Shown piece after piece: positions 1 through 9,435 of a DNA stretch of 64,000 bases. Source of the stretch: Mammaliicoccus sciuri (lineage in GTDB: Bacteria > Bacillota > Bacilli > Staphylococcales > Staphylococcaceae); contig NZ_PPQD01000017.1 in NCBI RefSeq assembly GCF_002901825.1, forward strand, positions 248,001 through 312,000, read 5' to 3'. Within the stretch, counting starts at the first letter, position 1. The number at the start of each line of letters is the position of its first letter. Below the pieces are notes generated by a model. It saw nothing but the letters and a program-made list of their open reading frames with translations, was not told the DNA's origin and searched no databases. The translations under genes and the position numbers were made by a program.

Positions 1-197
1 GTAACTTAGTGTTAAGTACAAATTCAAGTGCTTTCCCACAAAAAGCATTCAAAAAAATGATAAATCAAACATTAGATCAATTAGGTGTTGATTATACAAT
101 CTCTGATGTAATGGGATTACCAAAAGACTTCAAGAGTCATCCTCACTATAAACCAAGTAAATACTTGAAAGTCGTATTCGTACAAATAAATGGTTAA
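1..197 (+). CDS. C-terminal part of an unidentified protein
   Basis: The frame is open from the left edge (AAC TTA GTG...) to a TAA at 195-197, so this is most likely the 3' end of a gene that starts outside the window. A GTG at 9 is available but has no ribosome site in view. The roughly 64 visible residues are mixed polar and hydrophobic, with no membrane segment and a basic patch (KSHPHYKPSKYLK) near the end. I do not recognise the family. Confidence 0.5.
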   Translation, partial: NLVLSTNSSAFPQKAFKKMINQTLDQLGVDYTISDVMGLPKDFKSHPHYKPSKYLKVVFVQING

Positions 198-269
198 AAT
201 TTCCTAGTTCGGGTATATATTATTATAATAATGATTGAATATAATCGAACTGTGAGGAGAATGGAAACA

Positions 270-806
270 ATGGGAATTTTCGATAAAATTACGACAAAAG
301 CAGGCAATAAAGCATTTGGTATACAAGAAATAAAGAAGCGTTCTGAATTACCAACTTCACAAGAAGAATTGTTAGAACGTAGAAAAAAAGCTAAAGAAAT
401 TATTCATAAGAAGTCATTAATGTCTTCAGCTGCAAATGTAGTACCAATCCCAGGACTTGGTGTTGGTATGGATATTAAATTAATGGGCGATATCATTGAA
501 GATATTAATAAAATTTATGGATTAAGTCATAAGCAAGTAAATAAAATGCAAGATGATCTAAAACAAAAAGTTTTAACATCAGCTGCAATGAGAGGTAGCC
601 AGTTTATAGGTCAAAAAGTAACGAATGCAATGGTAAAAGTTATTTTTAGATCAGTCGTAAAAAGAGAAGCGGCAAAACAATCAAGATGGGTGCCATTAGT
701 TGGACAAGCAGTTGCTGGCTCAATTAGTTATTATTTAATGAAAAAAATGGGCGAAGATCACATTAAAAAATGTGAAACAGTCATTCAAGACTTTATAGGT
801 GAATAA
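270..806 (+). CDS. EcsC/DUF697-like small protein, function unknown
   Basis: A protein of 178 residues counted from ATG 270, chosen because GAGGAG lies about ten bases upstream; ATG codons at 231 and 261 are in frame but lack such a site. The N-terminal third is charged and helical. It is followed by a Gly/Pro-rich amphipathic segment (NVVPIPGLGVGMDIKLM) and a second one near residue 140 (WVPLVGQAVAGSISYYLMKKM). This pattern is seen in EcsC-like and DUF697-like proteins, which are thought to associate with membranes. The gene stands alone, with its own terminator just downstream and a new promoter before psuK. The function is unknown and the family assignment comes from sequence texture only. 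Confidence 0.6.
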   Translation: MGIFDKITTKAGNKAFGIQEIKKRSELPTSQEELLERRKKAKEIIHKKSLMSSAANVVPIPGLGVGMDIKLMGDIIEDINKIYGLSHKQVNKMQDDLKQKVLTSAAMRGSQFIGQKVTNAMVKVIFRSVVKREAAKQSRWVPLVGQAVAGSISYYLMKKMGEDHIKKCETVIQDFIGE

Positions 807-817
807 AATTTTGATAC

Positions 818-854
818 GAAGCTAAGGCATTTTGTAATGTCTTAGCTTCTTTTT
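818..854 (+). terminator. Rho-independent terminator
   Basis: GAAGCTAAGGCATT pairs with AATGTCTTAGCTTC across a short TTGT loop and is followed by TTTTT. It separates the EcsC-like gene from psuK. Confidence 0.85.
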
Positions 855-876
855 GTGTAATTTTTTTATGTTATAT

Positions 877-905
877 TTGCAATTATTCTGAAAACGCTTT
901 ATAAT
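877..905 (+). promoter_or_regulatory. psuKG promoter with cre-like site
   Basis: The -35 is TTGCAA (877-882) and the -10 is TATAAT (900-905), with a 17-bp spacer, so this is a good vegetative promoter. The spacer and -10 contain TGAAAACGCTTTAT (889-902), which matches 12 of 14 positions of the CcpA cre consensus TGWAANCGNTNWCA. Carbon catabolite repression is therefore plausible but unproven. Confidence 0.6.
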
Positions 906-959
906 TAAAAATGTAAACTAAAGTTTGAAAAATAAACAAATGTTTGCGAGGTGAATTCA

Positions 960-2051
960 ATGAATGAAAACGAAAAATTAATTCTTAACTTAATAAAAGA
1001 AAATCCTTTTATATCCCAACAAGAGTTATCAGATAAAGTTGGTTTGTCTAGACCTGCAGTTGCAAATATTATTTCAGGTTTAGTTAAGAAAGAATATGTT
1101 CAAGGGAAAGCATATGTATTAAATGAACAAAATCCAATTGTTTGTATTGGTGGGGCTAACATAGATAGGAAATTTCATATTACAGACGAATTAGTAAAAG
1201 GTACTTCAAATCCAGTTACCTCTGAAACTTCTATTGGTGGTGTTGCTAGAAATGTTGCTGAGAATTTAGGACGTATCGGTGAAGATGTTCTGTTATTAAC
1301 AACTTCAGGTAATGATGCAGAGTGGCAACATATTTCAGATTTATCATCACCATTTATGAATGTGGATTATGTAGAGAAAATCTCTAGCGAATCAACGGGA
1401 AGTTATACAGCATTGTTAGATCAACATGGCAGTATGACGATGGGATTTGCAGATATGTCAGTATATGACAAAATTACGCCGGAGTTTATGATTAAGAACA
1501 CATACTTACTTAATAAATCTAAATGTATTATTGCAGATTTAAACTGTCCTAAAGAGACGATAGAGTTTTTATGTTCATACGCTGAGAAGAAAAAGATTAA
1601 ATTAGTCTTGATTGCAGTATCTGGACCTAAAATGAATCGTCTACCTCATAACTTACATGCGGTTGATTGGCTCATATTAAATAAAGATGAAGTTGAATCT
1701 TTCGTAGGTAAAGATGCACAAACAGAAGCGGAATTAATTCAATACATTGGTGAAATTAGATCACTTGGTGTGAAGAACTTAGTTGTGACATCAGGTAAAG
1801 ATAAAATTATTTATGATGGTGATGAAGGACAACGTCAATTTGAAGTTAAAAAAGTAGATAATGTCGTTGATGTAACAGGTGCTGGTGATGCTTTTACGTC
1901 AGGTTTAATTTATGGATGGTTGAAATCATTTGAAATCGACAAAATTATTGATTTGGCAAAAGCAAATGCATCTAAAACAATTCAAACAGCTTATACAGTG
2001 AGACAAGATTTAGATAAAAAACAATTAATTAAGGACATGGAGGCTTTATAA
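960..2051 (+). CDS. psuK: Pseudouridine kinase with N-terminal winged helix
   Basis: Phosphorylates pseudouridine to pseudouridine 5'-phosphate, the first step of its breakdown. Residues 1-50 form a winged helix-turn-helix ([21 protein letters not shown]). The rest is a PfkB/ribokinase fold with the glycine-rich substrate region ([11 protein letters not shown]) and the ATP-site signature GAGDAFTSG near residue 307. ATG 960 is chosen because AGGTG lies seven bases upstream; the GTG at 951 overlaps that site. The stop overlaps the psuG start by one base, so the two are translationally coupled. The DNA-binding domain suggests that the enzyme may also regulate genes, as proposed for other HTH-fused sugar kinases. 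Pairing with psuG makes pseudouridine the most likely substrate. Confidence 0.88.
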   Translation: MNENEKLILNLIKENPFISQQELSDKVGLSRPAVANIISGLVKKEYVQGKAYVLNEQNPIVCIGGANIDRKFHITDELVKGTSNPVTSETSIGGVARNVAENLGRIGEDVLLLTTSGNDAEWQHISDLSSPFMNVDYVEKISSESTGSYTALLDQHGSMTMGFADMSVYDKITPEFMIKNTYLLNKSKCIIADLNCPKETIEFLCSYAEKKKIKLVLIAVSGPKMNRLPHNLHAVDWLILNKDEVESFVGKDAQTEAELIQYIGEIRSLGVKNLVVTSGKDKIIYDGDEGQRQFEVKKVDNVVDVTGAGDAFTSGLIYGWLKSFEIDKIIDLAKANASKTIQTAYTVRQDLDKKQLIKDMEAL

Positions 2052-2968
2052 TGGAAAACTATATTCAATTTTCAGAAGAAGTAGAAAAAGCAAAAGAGGA
2101 AGGTAAAGCAATTGTTGCTTTAGAATCTACAATTATTTCACATGGTATGCCTTATCCTCAAAACGTAGAAATGGCACAAAAAGTAGAACAAATTGTAAGA
2201 GATAATGGTGGGGTACCAGCAACAATCGCAATTATTGATGGAAAGATTAAAATTGGATTGAGCGAAGATGAATTAGAATTATTAGCAAGTGCAGAAAATG
2301 TATCAAAAGTTTCTAGAAGAGATATCGCTGAAATATTAGCAACTAAGAAAATTGGTGCAACAACAGTGGCTTCAACAATGATTTGTGCGCAATTAGCAGA
2401 CATTAAATTCTTTGTTACTGGTGGTATCGGTGGTGTTCATAAAGGTGCTGAGCATACAATGGATATTTCTGCAGACTTAGATGAACTTTCTAAAACGAAA
2501 GTAGCTGTCATTTGTGCTGGTGCTAAATCAATTCTAGACTTAGACAAAACATTAGAATATTTAGAAACAAAAGGAGTACCTGTAGTTGGATATCAAACTG
2601 ATGAACTGCCAGCATTCTTTACAAGAGAAAGTGGTCTTAAATTAAATACAAGAATTGATGAAGTAAGTACAATTGCGAAACTAGCAGAAGTGCAATGGGA
2701 TTTAGGTTTAGAAACAGGTATTGTTGTAGCTAACCCAGTTCCAGAAGAGGATCAACTAGAACCAAGTTTCATCAATGGTATTATTGACAAAGCAGTTGCT
2801 AAAGCTGAAGAAGAAGGTATTCATGGTAAAGATTCTACACCATTCCTATTAGGTGAAATCGTTAAGCAATCTGAAGGTAAATCATTAGAAACAAATATTA
2901 AACTTGTTGAGCATAACGCTAAAATTGGTACACAAATAGCAGTTGAATATACGAACCTTCAAAATTAA
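2051..2968 (+). CDS. psuG: Pseudouridine-5'-phosphate glycosidase
   Basis: Splits pseudouridine 5'-phosphate reversibly into uracil and ribose 5-phosphate, the second step after PsuK. The 305 residues match the usual length of the family. Recognisable segments are [16 protein letters not shown] near the N-terminus, the glycine-rich [17 protein letters not shown] around residue 120, and [20 protein letters not shown] around residue 175, all characteristic of PsuG/IndA enzymes. The ATG overlaps the psuK stop (TAATG), with GGAGG ten bases upstream inside psuK. No clear terminator follows. Confidence 0.93.
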   Translation: MENYIQFSEEVEKAKEEGKAIVALESTIISHGMPYPQNVEMAQKVEQIVRDNGGVPATIAIIDGKIKIGLSEDELELLASAENVSKVSRRDIAEILATKKIGATTVASTMICAQLADIKFFVTGGIGGVHKGAEHTMDISADLDELSKTKVAVICAGAKSILDLDKTLEYLETKGVPVVGYQTDELPAFFTRESGLKLNTRIDEVSTIAKLAEVQWDLGLETGIVVANPVPEEDQLEPSFINGIIDKAVAKAEEEGIHGKDSTPFLLGEIVKQSEGKSLETNIKLVEHNAKIGTQIAVEYTNLQN

Positions 2969-3028
2969 AGAATAATCAGCTCAAATAATTGCATACTTAT
3001 GTAATATGATTGAATTGTAAGTGATTTT

Positions 3029-3057
3029 TTGATATTCTTTAATCGTATAGATAAAAT
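3029..3057 (+). promoter_or_regulatory. ptsHI promoter
   Basis: TTGATA (3029-3034), a 17-bp spacer and TAAAAT (3052-3057) lie about 48 bases before the ptsH start codon. Confidence 0.6.
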
Positions 3058-3104
3058 TTGATTTTATACAAATTTAATATAGGTATCAGAAGGAGACAAT
3101 AAAA

Positions 3105-3371
3105 ATGGAACAAAATTCATACGTAATTATTGACGAAACGGGTATTCATGCTAGACCAGCAACAATGTTAGTTCAAACTGCATCTAAATTTGATTCAGAT
3201 GTACAATTAGAATATAACGCTAAAAAAGTTAACTTAAAATCAATCATGGGTGTAATGAGCCTAGGTGTTGGTAAAGATGCTGAAATTACTATCTACGCTG
3301 AGGGTAGTGATGAGAAAGAAGCTATCGAAGCAATTACTGAAGTATTATCTAAAGAAGGATTAACTAAATAA
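3105..3371 (+). CDS. ptsH: Phosphocarrier protein HPr
   Basis: An 88-residue cytoplasmic carrier that passes phosphate from Enzyme I to sugar-specific EIIA domains. The active-site histidine lies in [12 protein letters not shown] (His15). The regulatory serine lies in [11 protein letters not shown] (Ser46); in Firmicutes HPr kinase phosphorylates this residue so that HPr can act as CcpA corepressor. AGAAGGAGA lies just upstream of ATG. The TAA overlaps the ptsI start by one base, giving the classic ptsHI operon. Confidence 0.97.
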   Translation: MEQNSYVIIDETGIHARPATMLVQTASKFDSDVQLEYNAKKVNLKSIMGVMSLGVGKDAEITIYAEGSDEKEAIEAITEVLSKEGLTK

Positions 3372-5083
3372 TGTCTGAAATATTAAAAGGTATAGCTGCA
3401 TCTGATGGTGTGGCTATTAGTAAAGCATATTTATTAGTTGAACCTGACTTATCGTTTTCAAGCGAAAATATCAGCGATGTAGACGGCGAAGTTGAAAAGT
3501 TTAAAGCGGCTGTTAATCAATCAAAAGTTGAATTAACTCAAATTCGTAATAATGCTGAAAAACAACTTGGTGCAGATAAAGCTGCGATTTTTGATGCCCA
3601 TTTATTAGTATTAGAAGATCCAGAATTATTAAATCCAATTGAAGAAAATATTCGCAATAACAAAGTAAATGCACCTACTGCATTAAATGAAGTATCAACA
3701 AACTTCATTACAATTTTTGAAAATATGGATAATGAATATATGAAAGAACGTGCAGCGGATATTCGCGATGTTTCTAAACGTATTTTGGCACATATTTTAG
3801 GTGTAGAATTACCAAACCCTAGTATGATCAATGAAAGCGTTATTATTGTAGGTGAAGATTTAACACCATCTGATACTGCGCAACTTAACAAAGAGTTTGT
3901 TAAAGGTTTTGCGACAAATATCGGTGGAAGAACTTCACACTCAGCAATAATGAGTCGTTCATTGGAAATTCCTGCTGTTGTAGGTACTAAAGATATTACA
4001 GATCGCGTAAACCATGGTGATAGTTTAATCATTGATGGTTTATCTGGTGATGTAATCATTAACCCAACAGATGACGAAGTTCAAGCATACGAACAAAAAC
4101 AGAAAAACTTCTTAGCTGAAAAAGAAGAATTAGCTAAACTTGTTAATGATGAATCTGTTTCTAAAGATGGTGTTCATGTCGAATTAGCTGCGAATATTGG
4201 TACACCTAATGACTTAGAAGGTGTTAAAAATAACGGCGCAGAAGGTATCGGTTTATACCGTACTGAATTCTTATACATGGGTAGAGACAATATGCCTTCA
4301 GAAGAAGAACAATTTGAAGCATATAGCAAAGTTTTAAAAGAAATGGACGGCAAACGTGTTGTCGTTCGTACTTTAGACATAGGTGGAGATAAAGAATTAT
4401 CTTATCTAAACTTACCTAAAGAAATGAACCCATTCTTAGGATATAGAGCGATTCGTTTATGTTTAGATCAAACTGAAATCTTTAGAACACAATTAAGAGC
4501 TTTATTACGCGCATCTGAATTTGGTAAGTTAAATATCATGTTCCCTATGATTGCAACTATTAAAGAATTTAGAGATGCTAAAGCAATCTTACTTGAGGAA
4601 AAAGAAAAATTAGTTTCTGAAGGTGTTAACGTTGCGGATGATATCGAAATCGGTATTATGGTAGAAATTCCATCTACTGCAGCACTTGCAGACATCTTTG
4701 CTAAAGAAGTTGATTTCTTCAGTATTGGTACGAATGATTTAATCCAATATACAATGGCTGCTGACCGTATGTCTGAGCGTGTTTCTTACTTATACCAACC
4801 ATATAACCCTGCAATTCTTCGCTTAGTTAAGCAAGTAATTGAAGCTTCTCATAAAGAAGGTAAATGGACTGGTATGTGTGGAGAAATGGCTGGAGACAAT
4901 ACAGCAATTCCATTATTACTTGGATTAGGTTTAGATGAATTCTCTATGAGTGCGACAAGTATTCTAAAAGCTAGAAAACAAATCAAACAATTAGATCAAA
5001 AAGAAATGCAAGAATTAGCGAACAAAGCAATTAACTGTGCAACAGAAGAAGAAGTTGTAGAACTCGTTAATCAAATTCTTTAA
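3371..5083 (+). CDS. ptsI: PTS Enzyme I (phosphoenolpyruvate-protein phosphotransferase)
   Basis: Autophosphorylates with phosphoenolpyruvate and transfers the phosphate to HPr, starting all PTS sugar uptake. The 570 residues match the family length. The order is an N-terminal HPr-binding helical domain, the phosphohistidine domain with active-site His in [17 protein letters not shown] (about residue 188), and the C-terminal PEP-binding barrel with [29 protein letters not shown] and [14 protein letters not shown]. The catalytic Cys lies in GMCGEMAGD near residue 500. It overlaps ptsH by one base and ends at a strong bidirectional terminator. Confidence 0.97.
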   Translation: MSEILKGIAASDGVAISKAYLLVEPDLSFSSENISDVDGEVEKFKAAVNQSKVELTQIRNNAEKQLGADKAAIFDAHLLVLEDPELLNPIEENIRNNKVNAPTALNEVSTNFITIFENMDNEYMKERAADIRDVSKRILAHILGVELPNPSMINESVIIVGEDLTPSDTAQLNKEFVKGFATNIGGRTSHSAIMSRSLEIPAVVGTKDITDRVNHGDSLIIDGLSGDVIINPTDDEVQAYEQKQKNFLAEKEELAKLVNDESVSKDGVHVELAANIGTPNDLEGVKNNGAEGIGLYRTEFLYMGRDNMPSEEEQFEAYSKVLKEMDGKRVVVRTLDIGGDKELSYLNLPKEMNPFLGYRAIRLCLDQTEIFRTQLRALLRASEFGKLNIMFPMIATIKEFRDAKAILLEEKEKLVSEGVNVADDIEIGIMVEIPSTAALADIFAKEVDFFSIGTNDLIQYTMAADRMSERVSYLYQPYNPAILRLVKQVIEASHKEGKWTGMCGEMAGDNTAIPLLLGLGLDEFSMSATSILKARKQIKQLDQKEMQELANKAINCATEEEVVELVNQIL

Positions 5084-5089
5084 AATTAA

Positions 5090-5138
5090 AAAACAGAGCG
5101 ATTATCTCTTAACTTTAAGTGATAATCGCTCTGTTTTT
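5090..5138 (+). terminator. Bidirectional terminator, ptsI / phosphoesterase
   Basis: AAAACAGAGCGATTATC pairs with GATAATCGCTCTGTTTT around a 14-base loop. The flanking A and T runs let it act for both convergent units. Confidence 0.9.
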
Positions 5139-5162
5139 ATATGTTATGCTTTCTTTCAGACA

Positions 5163-5924
5163 TTAATGAGATTTCAAGGTGAATATCGCAATTTCAGGTG
5201 AGCAAAAAATTCTAATAGGAAGTCTTGTCATGCCTATACCTTGATTAACGTAAAGAAATTGTCTAGTTCTAATTTGATACAAACCTTGTTTATATACTTT
5301 TCCATAAGTTGGTGTATAAATAGCGCCAATCTTAGGAAGTCGAACTTGACCACCATGAGTATGTCCAGAAAGTACTAAATGGATGTTTGGATCTAATAAT
5401 TTAACTTTATCTGGTTCATGTACGAGTCCGATTCGAAAGTTTATATGACAATTTGGTACTTGGAATGAACTGCTAAAATTAGGCAGACCAAAACATAAAT
5501 CGTCAATGCCATTAATCTGAATATTACCGTCAGGTGTGTTTACGACGTAAGAACTGTTTAACAAGACTTCAAAACCGGATTTATTCATGATATCTAATAC
5601 TGTATGAATGCCGTTTGAACCGTAATCATGGTTGCCTGGAACAAAAAACTTTCCATATTTTGATTGAACTGTACGAAATAAAGGTATAACTAGATAAGGG
5701 TCAAAAGAAATTTGAGCAATATCATCAAAACAATCACCTGTGAAACAAACAATATCTGCTTCTTGCTCATTGATAAGACGTACAAGTTGATATAAATTTT
5801 CTAAATTAGAATAATAACCTAAATGCAAATCTGTTATATGAATAAGTTTCAGATTTGATTTTAGGTTTGTATCAATAGAATGTTTGGTGATTTTAATTTT
5901 AGAACTTGGAAATTGAATCTTCAT
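5163..5924 (-). CDS. Calcineurin-like metallophosphoesterase (YkuE/YaeI type)
   Basis: The 253 residues carry the full metal-binding set of the calcineurin-like superfamily: D-x-H in ITDLHLG, GDCFDD, GNHD in VPGNHDYG, and two later histidine motifs (GLVHEPD and SGHTHGGQVRLP). Members such as YaeI and YkuE are cytoplasmic or membrane-associated phosphodiesterases, some acting on lipid or nucleotide phosphoesters; the substrate cannot be read from the sequence. The start codon overlaps the stop of the upstream glutaredoxin-like gene by one base, so the two form a coupled minus-strand pair. Confidence 0.85.
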   Translation of the reverse strand: MKIQFPSSKIKITKHSIDTNLKSNLKLIHITDLHLGYYSNLENLYQLVRLINEQEADIVCFTGDCFDDIAQISFDPYLVIPLFRTVQSKYGKFFVPGNHDYGSNGIHTVLDIMNKSGFEVLLNSSYVVNTPDGNIQINGIDDLCFGLPNFSSSFQVPNCHINFRIGLVHEPDKVKLLDPNIHLVLSGHTHGGQVRLPKIGAIYTPTYGKVYKQGLYQIRTRQFLYVNQGIGMTRLPIRIFCSPEIAIFTLKSH

Positions 5925-6154
5925 TAATGAATGCCCAATGCTTTATTAAAAGATTCTATATCAACTTGATAAAAAACTTTTCCATTAATGAGAACAGTAG
6001 GTGTTGAAAAACTGTCTAGATCGATAAGTTCATTTTTAAACTGTTTGTTTTTTATATTTTTTTCTGTAAATGGAATTTCTTTTTCAGTAAAATATTGTTT
6101 TACAAATTGGCAAGGAGGACATTGGTCTTGTGTATAAATTGTAACTTCACTCAT
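5924..6154 (-). CDS. Glutaredoxin-like protein (NrdH type)
   Basis: A small thioredoxin-fold redox protein of 76 residues, beginning VTIYTQDQCPPCQFVKQYF, with a CPPC active site near residue 12, then the cis-proline TPTVLING segment. The start at 6154 is chosen because AGGTG lies seven bases upstream; the GTG three codons earlier overlaps that site. NrdH-like proteins often reduce ribonucleotide reductase, but no nrd gene is nearby, so the partner is unknown. It is translationally coupled to the phosphoesterase. Confidence 0.85.
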   Translation of the reverse strand: MSEVTIYTQDQCPPCQFVKQYFTEKEIPFTEKNIKNKQFKNELIDLDSFSTPTVLINGKVFYQVDIESFNKALGIH

Positions 6155-6247
6155 AGCTTTCACCTCAACTTTATATAGACATATTATAAATGATTTTTTA
6201 AAGCGTTCAACGATTAAGTCCTATTTTGCCATTAATTTGTCATTACT

Positions 6248-6271
6248 TTGTAAATGTTAAACATTTCACAA
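6248..6271. promoter_or_regulatory. Imperfect palindrome upstream of cydA
   Basis: The arms TTGTAAATGTT and AACATTTCACAA form a near-symmetric 24-bp element that overlaps the expected -35 region of cydA. The right half (TTTCACAA) matches a Rex half-site. The left half repeats the first 12 bases of an element at 37191. A redox-responsive regulator site is likely, but its identity is open. Confidence 0.45.
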
Positions 6272-6286
6272 ATGATTAAAGTGTTG

Positions 6287-6319
6287 TATAATAAGATTAA
6301 ATTGTGATGTATATCACAA
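6287..6319 (+). promoter_or_regulatory. cydA -10 and Rex-like operator
   Basis: A consensus TATAAT (6287-6292) is followed by TTGTGATGTATATCACAA (6302-6319). This 18-bp palindrome has the exact TTGTGA-N6-TCACAA form of Gram-positive Rex boxes. It begins about ten bases after the -10, so it lies over the start of the transcript, where Rex would block transcription until NADH rises. Rex control of cydAB is established in related bacteria. Confidence 0.75.
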
Positions 6320-6339
6320 ACGTTGAATGGAGGAATATT

Positions 6340-7686
6340 ATGGATGCAGTAGTTATAAGTCGTTTACTAACTGCTATGACATTGGGGTTCCATATCATTT
6401 TTGCAACAATTGGTGTGGGTATCCCATTAATGTTTGCAATTGCTGAATTCATAGGTATTAAGAACAATAATCCTATGTATATTGCGATGGCAAAACGTTG
6501 GTCTAAAGGTTATACGATTACTGTAGCGGTCGGAGTAGTTACGGGAACAATTATTGGTCTACAATTATCATTATTGTGGCCATCATTTATGCAATTAGGT
6601 GGTCAAGTTATTGCACTACCATTATTTATGGAAACATTCGCCTTTTTCTTTGAGGCTATTTTCTTAAGTATTTATTTATATACGTGGGATAGATTCAAAG
6701 GTAAATGGACGCACTTTTTAATTACGTTACCAGTCATTATTGGTGGTACATTTTCAGCGTTCTTTATAACATCTGTGAATTCTTTCATGAATACGCCAAA
6801 TGGATTCGATTTTATCAATGGAAAATTGATGAATATTGATCCAGTTGCAGCGATGTTTAATGCATCATTCGGTATTAGATCATTTCACGTTGTATCGACT
6901 GCGTTTATGACAGCTGCATTTATTTTAGCAAGTATAGCAGCATATCGTTTAATTAAGAATAAATTTATAGACGATAAAGAATATCATAAAAAAGCACTCA
7001 AACTTACGATGACAGTCGGTTTAATTGCGAGTTTACTTGCGATGTTAGCAGGAGATTTATCAGCTAAGTTCTTACATCAAGAACAACCTGAAAAATTAGC
7101 AGCTATGGAATGGCATTTTGAAAGTGAATCAAAAGCAGACCTTGTATTATTTGGGGTAGTAGATGAAGATAAACAAGAAGTAAAAGGTGCTATTAAAATA
7201 CCTGGCGCTTTAAGTTTCTTATCTGATAGTAATTTTAATACTGAAGTTAAAGGATTAAACGAATTTAAGAGTGATGAAACACCACCACTTATCATTCACT
7301 ATTTCTTTGATTTGATGGTATTCTTTGGTGTTTATTGTTTTGTCGTTTCAGCTTTATTTATTGTATTAAAATGGGTGAAAAAATGGTCACAATATAGTAA
7401 ACCAATCTTATATTTAGCAGTATTAACCGGACCACTTGCAATGCTTGCAATTGAATTTGGTTGGTTCTTAGCCGAGATGGGTAGACAACCTTGGATATTA
7501 AGAGGTTACTTAAAAGTTGCACAAGCTGCAACAAATGCTGACGGACTAGCACTCGTATTCATTGCATTTGCAATACTTTATTTAGTTCTTGGTATTTCAT
7601 CAAGTTATGTACTTATTAGAATGTTTAGTCACAGTAAAGCGACTGATGATGTAAACAAAATAATAGACAGAAAGGGTGAAGTATAA
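6340..7686 (+). CDS. cydA: Cytochrome bd quinol oxidase subunit I
   Basis: Main catalytic subunit of cytochrome bd, a high-affinity quinol oxidase used at low oxygen. The start at 6340 follows GGAGG by six bases; an ATG at 6307 in the same frame lies within the Rex-like operator. About nine membrane helices are visible. Key motifs are the haem ligand His in TLGFHIIFATIGVG, the second His in SFHVVSTAF, and GRQPW in AEMGRQPWILRGYLK. The quinol-binding Q-loop is short, as in other Firmicutes. The stop overlaps the cydB ATG by one base. Confidence 0.95.
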   Translation: MDAVVISRLLTAMTLGFHIIFATIGVGIPLMFAIAEFIGIKNNNPMYIAMAKRWSKGYTITVAVGVVTGTIIGLQLSLLWPSFMQLGGQVIALPLFMETFAFFFEAIFLSIYLYTWDRFKGKWTHFLITLPVIIGGTFSAFFITSVNSFMNTPNGFDFINGKLMNIDPVAAMFNASFGIRSFHVVSTAFMTAAFILASIAAYRLIKNKFIDDKEYHKKALKLTMTVGLIASLLAMLAGDLSAKFLHQEQPEKLAAMEWHFESESKADLVLFGVVDEDKQEVKGAIKIPGALSFLSDSNFNTEVKGLNEFKSDETPPLIIHYFFDLMVFFGVYCFVVSALFIVLKWVKKWSQYSKPILYLAVLTGPLAMLAIEFGWFLAEMGRQPWILRGYLKVAQAATNADGLALVFIAFAILYLVLGISSSYVLIRMFSHSKATDDVNKIIDRKGEV

Positions 7687-8702
7687 TGGATTATCAACAT
7701 ATAGGTATTACAGTGCTTTGGCTCTTTCTGTTTGGTTACATTATTATTGGTGCGATTGACTTTGGTGCAGGATTCTTCGCATTTCACGCGAAATTAACGA
7801 AACAGGATCATATTATCAATAACTTAATTTCTAGATATTTAAACCCTGTTTGGGAAGTAACAAACGTATTCTTCGTATTCTTTTTTGTAGGAATAGTTGG
7901 ATTCTTCCCAGATTCTGCTTATTATTTCGGGTCAACATTATTAATACCTGGAAGTATTGCATTAATTCTACTGACCATTCGTGGTAGTTTTTATGCATTT
8001 GAAAACTATGGACAAGATAGTAAGTTATCGTGGTTATTCTTATATGGTGGAACAGGTTTATTGATTCCAGCATCATTATCAACAATTTTAACAATTGCTG
8101 AAGGTGGCTATATAAAAGAAACAAGTGATGGTGTTCACCTACAATGGGTTGATTTATTATTAAGTCCATATGCATGGGCAGTCGTATTTTTAGCAATTAT
8201 TTCTGTGTTATATATTTCATCAGGATTTTTAACATTTTATGCAAACAAAGCTAAAGATTCTGAAGCATATCATTTATTGAGACAGTGGTTCCTTATATGG
8301 GCAATTCCAATGATCATCATTTGTCAGTTCGTTTTCTTATCTTTAAGACAACATAATGAAACGCATTTTAATAATGCAGTCGGCAGTTATTGGTGGTTAT
8401 TCGGTTTAAGTATTATATTCTTTCTCATTGCTGTTGGATTAATATACTTTAAAAAAGCACATGGTGTTGCTTTTATTATGATATTATTACAATTCGGTAC
8501 AGCGTTCTTTGGATATGGTGTAAGTAAATTACCATATATATTAGATCCGTTTATTAATATTGATAAAGCAGTTGTGAACGATCAAATGGCATTAATGCTT
8601 GTAATCGTATTTATTTTAGGTTTACTTTTACTCGTGCCATCGCTTATATTATTATTAAGATTATTTATCTTTGATGCTGATTACGTTAAAGGTAAAAAAT
8701 AA
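7686..8702 (+). CDS. cydB: Cytochrome bd quinol oxidase subunit II
   Basis: The 338-residue partner of CydA, a hydrophobic protein with about eight or nine helices. The opening GAIDFGAGFFAFHAK and the following NPVWEVTNVFFVFFF match the conserved N-terminal region of CydB. It is translated in overlap with cydA (ATAATG), which ensures equal amounts of the two subunits. There is no terminator before ktrC 27 bases downstream, so ktrC may be read from the same transcript. Confidence 0.95.
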   Translation: MDYQHIGITVLWLFLFGYIIIGAIDFGAGFFAFHAKLTKQDHIINNLISRYLNPVWEVTNVFFVFFFVGIVGFFPDSAYYFGSTLLIPGSIALILLTIRGSFYAFENYGQDSKLSWLFLYGGTGLLIPASLSTILTIAEGGYIKETSDGVHLQWVDLLLSPYAWAVVFLAIISVLYISSGFLTFYANKAKDSEAYHLLRQWFLIWAIPMIIICQFVFLSLRQHNETHFNNAVGSYWWLFGLSIIFFLIAVGLIYFKKAHGVAFIMILLQFGTAFFGYGVSKLPYILDPFINIDKAVVNDQMALMLVIVFILGLLLLVPSLILLLRLFIFDADYVKGKK

Positions 8703-8729
8703 GATTATTAAAAAGTATGGAGGCATATC

Positions 8730-9392
8730 ATGAGTAGGGAGTATGTAGTTATAGGTTTAGGCCGATTTGGCGGAAGTATTGTAAGAGAGCTCAATGCTTT
8801 AGATATGGATGTAATGGCCATTGATGCAGATGAAGCAAGAGTGAATGAGTTCAGTGATATCGCCACACATGCGGTGATTGCAGATACAACAGATGAAGCG
8901 GTCATGAAAAGTTTAGGTATACGTAATTTCGATCATGTAATTGTTGCAATAGGTGAGAATATACAAGCGAGTACATTAACAACCTTAATTCTTAAAGAAT
9001 TAGGTGTTAAAAAAGTTACCGCTAAAGCTCAAAACGATTATCACGCTAAAATTCTCAATAAAATAGGTGCGGATACTGTTGTCCATCCAGAAAGAGATAT
9101 GGGTCGTCGTATCGCACATAATGTTGCTAGCGCATCTGTACTAGACTACTTAGAACTCTCTGATGAGTATTCAATTGTAGAAATTAAAGCAGGGGAAAGA
9201 CTTGCTGGTAGTTCTATATTAGAATTGGATGTACGTGCAAATTACGGTATAAATATCATTGCTGTTAAAAGAGGTAAAGATATCATCGTAGCACCAGATC
9301 CAAATGAAAATATTGAATTTCATGATATATTAATCGTGATAGGTCATGACAATGATTTAAATAGATTTGAGAAGAAACTTGTAAATGAGTAA
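8730..9392 (+). CDS. ktrC: Ktr potassium channel gating subunit (RCK protein)
   Basis: A cytoplasmic regulator that forms an octameric ring on a KtrB/KtrD membrane subunit. The N-terminal RCK domain shows the Rossmann motif GLGRFGGSIVRELN and the acidic nucleotide contact in MDVMAIDADE. The C-terminal RCK_C domain (about residues 140-220) is the fold that binds cyclic di-AMP in related proteins. The 220 residues match KtrA/KtrC. The place beside cydAB and rnjA is that of ktrC in S. aureus, which is why I prefer that symbol to ktrA. It ends at a bidirectional terminator. Confidence 0.88.
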   Translation: MSREYVVIGLGRFGGSIVRELNALDMDVMAIDADEARVNEFSDIATHAVIADTTDEAVMKSLGIRNFDHVIVAIGENIQASTLTTLILKELGVKKVTAKAQNDYHAKILNKIGADTVVHPERDMGRRIAHNVASASVLDYLELSDEYSIVEIKAGERLAGSSILELDVRANYGINIIAVKRGKDIIVAPDPNENIEFHDILIVIGHDNDLNRFEKKLVNE

Positions 9393-9393
9393 A

Positions 9394-9430
9394 AAAACAC
9401 CCGTAATTTTTAGAAATTACGGGTGTTTTT
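9394..9430 (+). terminator. Bidirectional terminator, ktrC / rnjA
   Basis: AAAACACCCGTAATTT pairs perfectly with AAATTACGGGTGTTTT around a four-base loop, with T runs on both strands. Confidence 0.92.
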
Positions 9431-9435
9431 ATGTT

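Noticed and set aside
3538-4059. 173-codon open frame on the minus strand within ptsI
   Set aside because: It lies wholly inside the strongly conserved ptsI gene, has no ribosome site and shows Ile/Ser-rich composition typical of an antisense shadow.
7831-8196. 121-codon minus-strand frame in cydB
   Set aside because: It is the complement of transmembrane codons, with no ribosome site or family resemblance.
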